From Branchinecta lynchi (taxonomy: Eukaryota; Arthropoda; Branchiopoda; Anostraca; Branchinectidae): a DNA stretch of 64,000 nucleotides. The stretch lies in the NCBI GenBank assembly GCA_023053575.1, contig JAKZAP010000001.1, positions 23,764,533-23,828,532 on the forward strand. The letters run 5' to 3'. Each line of letters opens with the position of its first letter. The first letter of the stretch is position 1. This document shows, piece by piece, positions 1 through 10,848 of this stretch. The notes below the pieces were generated by a model. It ran no database searches. It was not told the DNA's origin and saw nothing but the letters and a program-made list of their open reading frames with translations. The position numbers and the translations under genes were made by a program.

Positions 1-1229
1 TTAACTGACCGCAGAAATACTCTTTTGAAATTTTTGGAGAAAAGATAATGTGTTGTCCCCAGATGCGCCGTTTATCCCCCCCCCTCCCCTCCCGTCTTCC
101 GGGCGTCAGTCCGGTTTTCTCCTTTTCCTGCTAATTTTCTGCCTAGTTTTTGCATAGTTTCATCCCATCATTTATTTCTGGTCGTATTTCGTAAATTTTA
201 TCCCTCTTCTAGCTTTAAGCTATTTGGAAAATATTGATTGAAAAAAAATCAAAGAAATCTCAGAAGCTTGTCAAGCATAATACAAACTGCTCAACTATAT
301 ACAATACATGATGCTATCTCAAAAGGTTGACGAAGCCGGGAACAAAACTTCTCAGGTTCTCAGGTAAAGAGTTGATGCGTGTTTGATTGGCCGCAATTCG
401 GGTGCTGGCTGGGCTACCACTATCTCAGACCTTATCCTCAACGCCGGAAAATCTGGGGGAGGATAGCAAGTAGTGCTGGTGTATTAAGATTTTATTCCAA
501 ACAATAATGAGAGTTTTTCCCGGCGCTTCACAGTTTTTTTTAGTTCAGTCCAATTTGATTAAATGAAAAAAAAAAAAAAAAAAATAGGTTTCGTCAAATT
601 AAAGGTATCAACGGGGGTCTATCTATGGTACTTTAGGAGACTTCAAAACGACCAGGAGGGCTCTGACCTGTATCCTGTTTAGCAGATCAGAATGTTCACG
701 AGTATTTCCGGTGCCACACAAGCTAAATCCTCTGAATCTGCTCCTGTTCATAAGGCTTGTAAACAAGATAAAGCTAACGTAGCGCCCCAGTGGTTCTACC
801 TACATTTTAGAAGCACAATCTCTGGCTTATACACTGGACACAAATGTAAGGGCTGTGTCCTTTTTTCGCTAAAGGGGGCCTTAAAAATACACTATTTCTG
901 CTTAAAACTCCTCTCTCTATATCGTGATACCAGCAACCTTTTCCATCCAATTAAGTGACACAAACACAGGCAAAAAACACGTACGCACATTCACGCCCTT
1001 GAAATCGCTACTCGCAAGTGGCCGCCCCCTTTGCTCACCATCTGGATGCGTTTCGGCAACGCAGGATTCTTAATTTCCCTACATGAGTATAATAAATTAT
1101 CACTATTATAGTGTTATGTAGGTTAATCTGTCAAAGGTGGTTTGCTAAACCTCTAAACAAGTGTACACTTCTGGAGGGTTTCTTAGTATTTTTTTCCAAT
1201 AAACCCCATGAATAATCTAATCTAAAAAA
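1..1229. other. no gene seen; A-rich and LINE-tail relics
   Basis: This stretch contains a C run (77-92), a LINE-tail-like string (205-245) and an A run (about 564-583). Short frames show no family features. The remaining arrow LDLa, membrane and tail exons were looked for on the minus strand and not found. Confidence 0.5.
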
Positions 1230-3232
1230 AACAAGAGCTAAGAGCTCATATGGCACTTGTTACGAGTAGTTGGTGTGAGAAGCGAGAAAGTAAATTTGAG
1301 CATCTTTCTGGAAATTCCAATACCCCTCCCCACCGTGCTCGAATCCGGTCCAGACCCTGAAATGTGTCGTCTAAGGCAGACAATCTGTCTACTTTCCAAG
1401 TTTCATTCCAATCACTTCACTCGTTTGACAGCTATGCGAGCGTCAACATTTTCGGGACTCCCCCCTACTGTAGCCAAATACGACTCGGACACGTACTAAC
1501 ATCTCTTATTCCCGTCCATCAAGTTTAACTCGAATCGGAGCATATCTGCAAATTTCTGGTTCCCATTTCATCCTCCTCCTACCTTGGTCGGATCCGGTTC
1601 GGACAGCAAATGACAAATCTAGGCTACATAAACTTGGTACTGTCCAAGTTACATTCCATTCTGCCCATCCGTTTGGTTTTTGTGCATGTCACAAAGTTTT
1701 CGCCCCCCCCCCCCCAACTCCCCCAACCATGGCCGCACGGGTTCGTAGACAAGCTTTGCATATCTAGGTCATTAGTTCTTATCACCAATAAAGTTTCACT
1801 TGAGACGGACCATTTTTCGCAACCTACTGAAATCGGTAATTTCCGGATTCCCCCTCCCTCTACTCCCCGAAAAATGGTCGGACCCAGGACCGGAAGTCTT
1901 CCTAAGGCTTCCCGTGTCGGATCCTTAAGTCTATTTGGTCGGGTACACGGGAAAAGTAAGTTCGACAAGAAAAAAAGTGTTTCCCCCAGTACGAACAGCC
2001 CCTGCTCCCTCTGCGGTGAAGGCGATGATGACCTAGCCCATTTGGTTGCACTGTGTCGCGAACTCTCGTTTTTAAGGGAATCTTGCTGGGGGGTAAGGGA
2101 GATACTGTTTCCTGGTATATTGAAGAGCACATCTCCAGGAGCAATTAGTGCGTTATGTAGATTTGTGTTGCAAAGTGTTAAAGTAAAAGTTGATCGGGCG
2201 AGTGCAGTTTAGTTTATGTAGTGATATATTAGAAGTAATTATGAAGTTTTTTGTTTTGTTTTATGTATATGGCCCTAAGGCTTTAAATACAATATTATAT
2301 TATTATATATGCCTGCCTAGTTTTATCGTCCTTCTTACATCTGGAAGTATCCCATCTCGCGAATAGCGATCACCGGAATTCCGGGAAATTCACTCCAGCT
2401 CCCCCCAAAAAGCCCCGACATGATCTGGTTCCGTCAAGAACGTATCTAATACTTATGCTTGTTCTCCCCACCAAACTCCATCCCGATCCCTCGACACTGA
2501 GCGTTTCATACAATTCCAGTGGCCTCTTCCAACCCCCCCCCCCCCAATTACTAGATCCGGCCCGAACCTGACATGGAACATCTGAGACAATATTCCTTTC
2601 CACTTGCCAAGTTTCATTCAAATCCGATCGCCCGTTCAAAAGTTATAAATGCCACTAGATTCCGGATTCCCCATCCCTCCCCCCTACGATGTTCTAATCG
2701 TGAAAACGACTATTATCAAGTCGGTCTATTCGGATCTCTCATATTCCTGCCGAGTTTCATCATCTTACTACAGCATGAAGTTTTCGCTGGATCACCAGAA
2801 TCCCCCCCCCCCCCCCCCCCCCAACTGCCCCACAGTGCCCGAATCCGGTCCGGTTATGTCAATTATCTGTCTAGGACTTGTGCTTGTTCTTCGCACCAAG
2901 TTTCATCCCAATTTGAAGTGGGTCGTCTGCGACACGAAGTCTTTCCAAACATCAAGTTACATTAAGATCCAATCACCCGTTCAAAAGTTATAAATACCTC
3001 AAGATTCCGGATTCCCCATCCCTCCACTCCCGCATGGTGCTCGGACGGGGGAAGTGACTATTTCCAACTTAATCATTTGGGGTCCCTGATACGCCTGCCA
3101 AGTTTCATCGTCCTAGCTTATGTGGAAGTACCCAAAATAGCAAAATCCGGACCGACCAACAGACCGCCAGACCGGCGGACGGACAGAAACTGCGATCGCT
3201 ATATGGCGCTTGGCCAAAGGGCAAGTGCCATA
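1230..3232 (+). repeat. C-rich repeat family, block 1
   Basis: It opens ACAAGAGCTAAGAGCTCATA then TGGCACTTG and closes with GGCGCTTGGCC...CAAGTGCCATA, so TATGGCACTTG/CAAGTGCCATA act as short inverted ends. The body cycles through AAGTTTCAT, GATCCGATCACCCG, GGTCGGATCGGG and C runs of up to 20. Frames seen here are proline-rich artefacts. A LINE fragment is nested at 1937-2310. Confidence 0.75.
1937..2310 (+). mobile_element. LINE 3' fragment nested in the C-rich repeat
   Basis: A frame within 1960-2130 contains CSLCGEGDDDLAHLVALCRE, the CCHC-like end of a LINE ORF2. A UTR with GGCCCTAAGGCTTTAAATA and an AT tail follow. Both flanks are C-rich family sequence (TTTGGTCGGGT to the left, TGCCTGCCTAGTTTTATCG to the right), so the LINE fragment inserted into that repeat. 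Confidence 0.65.
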
Positions 3233-3302
3233 AAAACTAGCAATGTAATATCTCCGATTTTTAAATGCCAGCATGCAGCAAGTTACTAGCTAGGTCACTC
3301 AC

Positions 3303-3471
3303 CAATACAATGGCCGGTCTGGCATCGAAACTGCTGATCTGGACACGTTGGACAATCAATCTCGTCCGATCCGTCAGAGCACTCTTCTTGGCCGTCACAT
3401 CTCCAGTTCATCGGTATGCAACGTGTCCCGCTGCCAATTCCTCCCTCGAAGATTCCAGACGTGCAGGCGAA
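3303..3471 (-). CDS. arr: arrow/LRP6 exon m: LDLa1 and start of LDLa2
   Basis: The exon (169 nt, phase 0-1) completes the first LDL-receptor class A module. It shows [20 protein letters not shown] followed by IDC, with the calcium-binding SDGSDE motif. It then begins the second module ([14 protein letters not shown]). The acceptor is TTGACAG/TTC and the donor is TTG/GTGAGT. This is the last exon found in the window. The rest of the LDLa cluster, the membrane helix and the PPPSP-type tail must lie below position 1. Confidence 0.93.
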
Positions 3472-3984
3472 CTGTCAAAAGAAACATCCATTTATTTTAA
3501 TTAATCAAAAACATGAACAAATCTAAAAGAAACCGTACATTGAAGTACTGGGGAATCAGAAGCCGTTAGGACAAAGGTGGGACAGGCCGATCTATTTTGG
3601 TCCCATTTACCGATGCACACCTAGTGGGTTCCAACGTAACTGATCTTTGCGCGCGGACACCAGGTGATTAATAATTTGATTAATACATGCTACGAACCGA
3701 AGGCGGTAGGGGTGATTAATAATTTGATTAATACATACGAACCGGAGGCGGAGAGGCTACGAACCGGAGGCGGGTAGGGAATGAATGGATCAGTGAATGG
3801 TTCAGCCAATTGGCCGAATAAAATACACGTACACATCTGCATCTCTGAAAACTTCCATTTTTTTGGCTCAAGCATTCTTAAAAAAATTGTCATATCTTGA
3901 TTATTTTAGCTTTATTTCTGGTGTCAAGGAAATCAGGGAATTTGATACCAAATCCATTAATGCGAATAGGTCTCATTACGGTTC

Positions 3985-4470
3985 ACTTATGAAGTGGGTC
4001 ATTCCAGCGAAATAAAGCCAGGCAAAACAAATCAATTTCTCATATTTTGACGAAATTTTTTCAGAATGATTCTACCAGGGTCCAGGACCTTCACCAATTT
4101 TTTTTCGGCACAAGAATTCAACAAAAATCAGGGAAAATCAACACGACCTTGAAATTTTTTGAGCTTCTTACCTATCTTTAGGACTTCAAATCTCGAGGTG
4201 TTCAAGTATGTAGGTACTCTTCTTTCCTTTTTGACGGTAATTTTGGCAAGGTAAGGTAAAAAAAAGTGGGCCTTGGTAGATCCACTCCAGAGGAACCGGA
4301 CAGATCACGAAAATTCTGAGATTCCCATGGTAGTAGAGTGAATAACTTTTGTGGCTATCGAGCCAGAAATGGTTTTAAATTTCGATGTTAGAAAACTGAA
4401 ATTCGTGGAGAAATGTATTATTTTTATGACACAATTACTTTGTCTCACAACCTAAAAAATAAAACTGAGA
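3985..4470. repeat. left arm of a long inverted repeat
   Basis: GTCATTCCAGCGAAATAAAG (3998) through ACTTTGTCTCACAACC (4437-4452) is the inverse of 7545-8140. A-rich interior strings match, with small gaps. Confidence 0.7.
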
Positions 4471-5029
4471 AATGAATTTCAGTTTTCAGATCTTACTGTT
4501 AGCTCGACTGTTAGACCACAACCTGCCTGTACCAATTCTTAGCTGTCCAAGGGCCCGAAATCTTTTCTTTGGCCTACTTTCAGAAACTTACTACAATGCA
4601 TGATTTGCTCTTTCCACGTGTAAGTTTGCGCGAGGGTGGTAAATACTCACATACGGTACTTGGTTATACGCAATTCTGAAACGCTAACCGAGTTCTGTTG
4701 TCAGTACATTTTTATTATCTATAGGCTGCAACTATTGAAGAAATTGAAATTCTGTATTTGCAATTATGTACAATGAAATGTAGAACACGTTGATATTATG
4801 GTTAAGTTACGAGTTTTTCTATATTCAGTCTATCAACGTTTGTTATGTACACCGCTCCGGCAGCATTCCGCCGAGCTGAAGCTTAAGAAACTAGAAACTG
4901 AGAAACCAGGGTTAGAGCAACATTCATTTCTCAATTTTTAGTGGAGTGTTCCTTGTTCCCCTTCCTATTGCGAGCGCTGTAGCAGCTTTCGGCTTTCGGT
5001 TTTCGGTTTTCACCGTAGTTTGTGGAGCT

Positions 5030-5875
5030 CATAACTCGTTAACCAGTGAAAGTATCAAGTTCAAACTTGGTACACTTGTGGGTATTGGGGTCTAGTTGTA
5101 CCTTTAGGGGATCCCACCCTCACCCAAACCCGGTTCAGGGGCAAATGGGCCCAGATTACCCAGTGAATAAGGTTCATAACTTGACCACAACTGGACATAC
5201 AAAGATGAAATTCCTTGTACGTGTAGATCCTAGAGCTGGGAAATTGCTTTTAAAGTTGGACCTCCCCCACCCAAATCTCCTCCCCCGGTCAACTGGGCCC
5301 AGATTGCCCAGGAGTAAAGTTCGTTGCCCGTGACAGGAATCAACAGGTATCAAGTTGAAACTTGGTAGGTTTGTGAGCATTGGGGCCTCTTCTTACTTTT
5401 TGCTGGTCCCAAACCCCACACCCAATTGGTTCAGCGGTAATTGGGCCCAGATTGCCCATTTTTTGATGATTTAACTTGGCAATAACTTCAAATAAGGCGA
5501 TGAAATTCCTTTGCTCTTTTGGATCATAGGGGTTGGGGATATATATGTGGAGTTGAACCATCCCCACAATCCCGTTCATCGGCAAGTGTGCCCAAACTGC
5601 CCATGAACAAAGTTTTTGACCCGCGACTGGAATCAAACTCTAAGCAAGCTGGTGTACTTGAGGAACAAGAGGTGTAAATACGCATTTTGATGGGTCCCGA
5701 CCCCCCCCCCCTCCCGTTCATGGGCAGCTGGGCCCAGATTTCCCATGAGTTAAGTTCGACTATGACAGGTCTCAAGTCTGGCTCCTGTATATTTGGGGAG
5801 ATATTTTTATGGATGAGGATTCTGGTGCAACAGGCGTCGTACTTAATCTTTAACGAACAGTTGGAAACTGTACTG
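5030..5875 (+). repeat. array of diverged 140-bp units (copy A)
   Basis: Six successive units of about 140 bp each contain a GATGAAATTCCTT- or CAAACTTGGTACA-like core, then TGGGCCCAGATTGCCCA and CATAACTTG. The same six-unit order recurs at 8190-8990. It lies in the exon l-m intron. Confidence 0.7.
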
Positions 5876-5878
5876 TTT

Positions 5879-6916
5879 TTGGGATCCCAAAACGTAAGTG
5901 GAGGGATACCTATGACATCGTAGAAGTTGTCCGTCTGTTAGCACGGTAACTCTCGAAGGGAATGAGATATTTTGATGAAACTTGGTGTGAGGACTCTTTG
6001 GGTCAAGGGTAAGGTCAAATTCGTAGATGGGCTCTGTAGCCCTATATTTCGGGGTGGGGGAGGGGGTTGAAATTAAGGGGCAAACAAAATATTTTTAAAC
6101 AGCTAATGTGATAGTCGATTACGGGGTAAGAAGACATGCTGAGCACGAATATGCAAAACATTTTCTCGTCCGACAAGTAGTTCGCTCGGAATCCGGCAAC
6201 ACCGGAAAGTTTGTTAAAAGTTAAAGTTTCATTTGAAGTTGTAAATGTTCGATTTAGAGGTAAGAAGACATGCTGAACACAATGATGAAAACCATTTTCT
6301 CGCCGGAAGAGTAGTTTGTCCGGAATCCGGCAAAAACCGGAAAGTTGGTTAAAAATAAAAGTTTGATTTGAAGTTGATTAAATGTTCGGTTTAGGGGTCA
6401 GTAGACATGCTAAACATTTATACGAAAATCATTTTATACCCGGACAACTAATTCGCCCGGAATCTGGCCAAAACCGATTCTTTTTTTTTTTAAGAAATAA
6501 GTTTCATTTGAAGCTGATTAGATGAAAGATTTAGGGGTAAATAGAGATGCTGAGTTGTTATGATCATTTTATTAGCGGACATATAATACGTCCGGAATCC
6601 GGTTGTAACCGTTTTTTTTAGAAGCTAAAGTTTCATTTGAAATTGATTAGATGTTCTTTGTAGGGATAAGGAATACCGGAATTCGATTCTCGATTTTCTT
6701 TTTTTTGCTGGACAAGTAGTTCGCTTGGAATTCGGCCGAAACCGGAAATTTGGCAGAAGTAAAGCAGGAAGTTTCGGTCAGTATCGTCAAAATAGATATG
6801 GCTTATAGAGGTATATCTGAATTTGGTTTCTCTAATGATTAGCCTGGCGAAGACAAGACCCAGTTGTCTGCATCAAATGTTAGATTTTTGGGATCCCATC
6901 GAAACCTTAGGTCTTG
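5879..6916 (+). mobile_element. GGGATCCC-family element (copy 1)
   Basis: It starts TTGGGATCCCAAAACGTAAG and ends GATCCCATCGAAACC...GGTCTTG, with TTT on both sides (5876-5878, 6917-6919). Inside are about six units of roughly 120 bp built on TTTCATTTGAAGTTGATTA, GGTAAGAAGACATGCTGA and TCCGGAATCCGG. There is no open reading frame of note. A related empty site exists near 8995-9005. Confidence 0.8.
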
Positions 6917-7004
6917 TTTCATATGATCGATGATATGCCGTTCTTAATGAATTGTGACAAGGGGGGTATTAGGCTGCCACGATTCGGTTTATTGCACTTG
7001 TTGT

Positions 7005-7299
7005 CAGAGGCGTTTCTAGCCAAAATGTTTGTGGGGGGGGGGGGGAGGGGACAAGGCATTTACCGACTGGCTGGTAATTTTTACCGACTGTTTTTGCAGA
7101 AAAACGACCGTTTTCCAAGAAAAAAAAACAACTATTTTCAAGAATAAACGACAGTTTTGAAAAAAATCGGCTGATTTTCAGAAAAAAGACTGTTTAATTT
7201 GAAGAAAAATCGACTGATTTTCAGAAAAAACGACTGTTTTCATGAAACAAATTAACTGTTTTGACGAAAAATCCCCCCCTCCCATTCGTGACGCCCCTG
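7005..7299. mobile_element. hAT-type MITE with 8-bp target duplication
   Basis: Ends CAGAGGCGT and ACGCCCCTG form terminal inverted repeats of the hAT type. Flanks CTTGTTGT (6997-7004) and CTTGTTAT (7300-7307) form an 8-bp duplication with one change. The related unit at 9005-9395 has the uninterrupted target (CACTTGTTATTACC near 9080-9093). The interior repeats AAAACGACTGTTTT-like strings. Confidence 0.85.
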
Positions 7300-7544
7300 C
7301 TTGTTATTACCTTGCTAATGGAAAAGAGGTTTAAAGGGTTGGACTGGCTCAAGCTATTCGTGCAAGATCTTCAACATATCTTTGGATTTATACTTGCGGT
7401 TTGTTTACACTTAAAGGTTTTAAAATTGGGATGATTACAAATTAGGTTATTTCAATACTTTTTTGGTTATTGGGGATGTGAAATGTCTTGGTTCTAAAGC
7501 TGTTCGTTTTACTTTTCACACTCCACGTCTGGGCGCTTGCGCAC

Positions 7545-8140
7545 TTGTTATTTTTAGGTTGTGAGACTAATTCATTTAGTCATAAAAACAATGCGTTTTC
7601 CCAAGAATTTCAGTTTTCTAACATCCCTATTTAAGACCATTTCTGGCTCGATAGCCACAAAAGTGCTAACGCAGAAACGTAGCTCGTACTTCACTCTACT
7701 ACCATGGGGAATCTCAGAATTTTCGCGATCTGGCCGGTTCTTCTGGAGTGGATCTACCAAGACCCAGTTTTTGTACCATACCTTGCCAAAATTACCGTAA
7801 AAAGATAAGAAGAGTACCTACATACTTGAACATCTCGAGATATGAAGTCCTAAAGGTAGGTAAGAAGCTTAACAAATTTCAAGGTCGTGCTGAATTTCCC
7901 TGATTTTTGTCGAATTTTCGAAAAATATTGACTTTTTCGACCATCAACAATGGAATATTTGGCCGAAAACTTCAAAAATTCGTCAAAGTCCGAGCAACTT
8001 TTTTTCTTTTTTTCGCCGAAAAAAATTTGGGGAAGATCCTTGACCCTGGTAGATCATTCTGAGAAATTTTCGTCAAAATCCGAGAAATCGATTTTTTGCC
8101 TGGCTTTATTTCGCTGGAATGACCCATAGTCATTTATGAA
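7545..8140. repeat. right arm of a long inverted repeat
   Basis: Inverse of 3985-4470: it contains TTTAGGTTGTGAGAC (7552) and GCTTTATTTCGCTGGAATGA (8103). It is followed by a second round of the unit repeats (8150-9395). Confidence 0.7.
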
Positions 8141-8189
8141 CAATCAACTCTGCGAGCGCTGTAGCAGCGTTCAGCTTTCGGTTTTCACC

Positions 8190-8990
8190 GCTTTTTGTGG
8201 AGCTCATAACTCGTGAACCAGTGCAGGTATCAAGTTAAAACTTGGTACACTTGTGGGTATTGGTGTCTAGTTGTGCCCTTTGGCGGTCCCACCCCCAACC
8301 CGCACCAAGTTCAGAGACAAATGGGCCCAGATTGCCCAGTGAATAATGTTCATAATTTGACCAGAGCTGGACATAGGACGATGAAATTCCTTGTACCTAT
8401 AGATCCTACGGCTGGGAAAATCCTTTAAAGTTGCACCTCCCAAACCCACCTTGTTCATGCAATCTGTTCGTGACACGAATTAACAGGTATCAAGTTGGAA
8501 CTTGGTAGGCTTCTGAAAAATTGTGGGGGACAAACTCCACTCCCGCTTGTACAGGGGTAATGAGCCGAGGTTGCTCATTTTTAATGTTTCTAACCTGACA
8601 ACAACTGGAGATAGGGTGATGAAATTTCTTGTCTTTTTGGATCTTATGGTTGGGAATATATATGTGGAGCTGAACCACCCTCAGACCCTCCACGTTCATG
8701 GGCAAGTGGGCCCACATTGTCCTTGAGTTAAGTTTTAGACCCGTGACTTGAATAGAACTCTGAGCTGGTACACTTGAAGATATATAGTTCTAGATTGGCA
8801 TTTTGATGGGTCCCCCTTCCCGCTCATGGCACCTGAGCCCAGGTTTCCCAAGCGTTAAGTTCGTCTATGACAGGTCTTAAGTTCAAATCTTGTATACTTG
8901 TGAAGATATACGTATAGATGTGGATTGGCGTGTGACAGCAAAACACAAGACCACGCGACGAGCTTCAATCCTTAATGAAAAGTTGGAAAC
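8190..8990 (+). repeat. array of diverged 140-bp units (copy B)
   Basis: Direct repeat of 5030-5875, including the preceding GCGAGCGCTGTAGCAGC (8152) found at 4969. The GGGATCCC element that interrupts copy A is absent here. Confidence 0.7.
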
Positions 8991-9004
8991 TGGACGGTTT
9001 TGTC

Positions 9005-9395
9005 ATATGAGCGATGATATGCCGTTATTAATGAAGTTATGACGAAGGGGTATCAGGCTGCTACGATTTGGTTTATTACACTTGTTATTACCTTGCTAAT
9101 GGAAAAGAGGTTTCTGGGAAAGAGGAATGGCTGGCAAGACAGTATCGAAATTGAAACTGTTCTTGCAAGATGTTCAAGACCTCTTTGAGTTTCTAAATGC
9201 GGTTAGTTTACATTACGAGCTTTTAAAGTGGGATGATTTCAAATTAGGTTATTTCAATACTTGTTTGGTTATTGGGGACATGAAATGTCTTGGTTCTAAC
9301 GCGGTTTGTATATAAGATAGTGATAAACATTTTACTTTTACACTCCATGTTTGAGCACTTGCGCGCTTGTTTTTATTACTAGACCTAAAAACCCG
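9005..9395 (+). repeat. second copy of the 6917-7545 segment
   Basis: CATATGAGCGATGATATGCC and the following 390 bp match 6919-7545 without the hAT MITE. The small frame here is not conserved between copies, so no gene is called. Confidence 0.65.
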
Positions 9396-9467
9396 ATAAA
9401 AATGCGTTGTCTCGTTTGTCCGCTACCCACAGATAACTGATTTCGTCGAATGAACTTACTCTTTCAG

Positions 9468-9609
9468 ATTTGTGGTAGCTCTATGTGCTTATTTTTCAGC
9501 TGCCGTATTCGTTTGCACTGTCAAATATGATCCACAGTCAGCTTGGGCTGAAGGAATATTTATCTATGTGCTTGTCGCTCTATGCTTGAAGTATTCAGCC
9601 ACTACAAAG
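9468..9609 (+). other. exon-like segment of an unknown membrane protein
   Basis: A 142-nt stretch is bounded by an acceptor (CTTACTCTTTCAG) and a donor (AAAG/GTATGT). It encodes FVVALCAYFSAAVFVCTVK, YDPQSAWAEGIFIYVLVAL and CLKYSATTK in one open frame, phase 2 to 0. Two hydrophobic stretches look like transmembrane helices. It is on the strand opposite arrow, inside the exon l-m intron, and no partner exon was found. I do not recognise the family. It could be a captured exon or a piece of an element. Confidence 0.4.
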
Positions 9610-9665
9610 GTATGTCATTGCCGAAAAATAACAGTCATATAACAGAAAGAAATATCTTATCATCA

Positions 9666-9690
9666 CTTACTTACTTACTTACCTCCATGT
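9666..9690. repeat. ACTT microsatellite
   Basis: Short run of CACTTACTTACTTACTTACC. A related TACTTGCTTACTTAC run is near 42162. Confidence 0.8.
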
Positions 9691-9756
9691 ATTTCATAGC
9701 TTAGCGTCCGTAACACATCGAAAATGCTGGCTTTTGTTGAAATTCACATTCTCTGC

Positions 9757-9960
9757 GTCTGGGGGAATTCTGGGTATAGTCGTGCAAGCAGAGGACATTT
9801 GAACGTTACTACTAGAGCCCCGGGTGTAAAAATACGAAATCGTTTAGATGAGTCAAAATAATTCAGTGTACTCAAATATCAGATGTTAAAGCTGTCTTTT
9901 CATTTAAACTTTAAGCAAATGTCCTCTGGGATCTAAGAGTTGCACGCATTCGCCAGAAAC
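9757..9960. repeat. short imperfect inverted repeat
   Basis: CGTGCAAGCAGAGGACATTTG (about 9781-9801) is mirrored by CAAATGTCCTCTGG...TTGCACG (about 9916-9946). It may be a small MITE; the ends are unclear. Confidence 0.45.
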
Positions 9961-10048
9961 GGATCTCTTCCTCTGCATCAAGGCAAAGGCACAACTTCGA
10001 AACTTGTTTCCCAATTCCTGTGTCCATTGGATCACTCGTAGCCGAACA

Positions 10049-10253
10049 GTACGGAAATTTCCCGCCCGAAATCGATCTGGACAAAGTGAAACAGATCTCG
10101 ACCCAATTTCAGGTTAATTACTTCATCCGACAGACCCAGCAAATCGCCCGAGGCGAAAATTCCGGTCGATCCGAGGAAGAAGGTAATCTGAAATCGGGTT
10201 GAAATCTGTTCGACTTTGTCTGGACCAATTGCAGGCGGGAAGTTTCCGTAAGG
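10049..10253. repeat. palindromic element with about 65-bp arms
   Basis: ACGGAAATTTCCCGCCCGAA to CCCAATTTCAG (10049-10116) is the imperfect inverse of CTGAAATCGGG to GGGAAGTTTCCGT (10186-10253). Both strands therefore show a look-alike frame (YGNFPP.I..DKV.QIST.F), which is an effect of symmetry rather than a gene. Confidence 0.7.
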
Positions 10254-10677
10254 GTATAGGATCTTATCACACAAACATTGGAAGTATATCCTAAACCTAG
10301 TTTTGACATGCAAATACTTGGGCAAACAAAGTTATAGTGAAACACATATAGGAGGGAGACAAGGAGCACTTGGAAATCAATGCATATGACAAACTAAAAA
10401 CACCAGATCAGATATATTCTACAACAATTAGAACTCTAGCGAGAATTAGACTAGAATAAGTATTATGTCAACCCAAGCTGACTGTGAATAATGTCTGATG
10501 GCACCACACGAAAAGTCAGCTGAGATCCCGGTCAGCTGGCTGATCACTTACGCACCATCTGCCGCTACCAAAAATAAAATGTACAATGATGCCTGCTTTG
10601 TAATTCGGTAGGGGGGGGGGGGGGGCTTGGGCACTGACGAGAAATGTTAGGAGGGTATGATATACTGCAAGTTTTAC

Positions 10678-10848
10678 CTGGTTCGGTTCGCAGATAGCTG
10701 GTTCGGCACAAGTCTTCTTGTTCTCTCCCAATGCACCACCGGCAGGACATGCGCACTTGAAGCTCATGTTTTCTTGATGTTCTCCAACAGGAACGCACAG
10801 ATGGCTGCAGCTGCTCTTCCCCGGGTAGCATGGACTGTTCTTAATCTC
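10678..10848 (-). CDS. arr: arrow/LRP6 exon l: EGF4
   Basis: The exon (57 codons, phase 0-0) reads EIKNSPCYPGKSSCSHLCVP, then FKCACPAGGALGENKKTC and AEPAICEPNQ. This is the fourth EGF-like module with six cysteines plus the first cysteine of LDLa repeat 1. The acceptor is TTATAG/GAG and the donor is CAG/GTAAAA. Confidence 0.93.

Noticed and set aside
1610..2965. Long proline-rich frames on both strands (for example 1610-2212, 2573-2993)
   Set aside because: They arise from C or G runs in the C-rich repeat family, are not conserved between its copies and lack any domain, except for the LINE fragment at 1937-2310 that is annotated separately.
1..3302. Further LDLa, transmembrane or PPPSP-motif exons of arrow
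   Set aside because: No minus-strand Cys-rich, hydrophobic or PPPSP-coding segment with splice borders was seen.
10020..10325. Two overlapping frames on opposite strands with similar peptides
   Set aside because: The similarity is explained by an inverted repeat; no splice sites or homologues support a gene.
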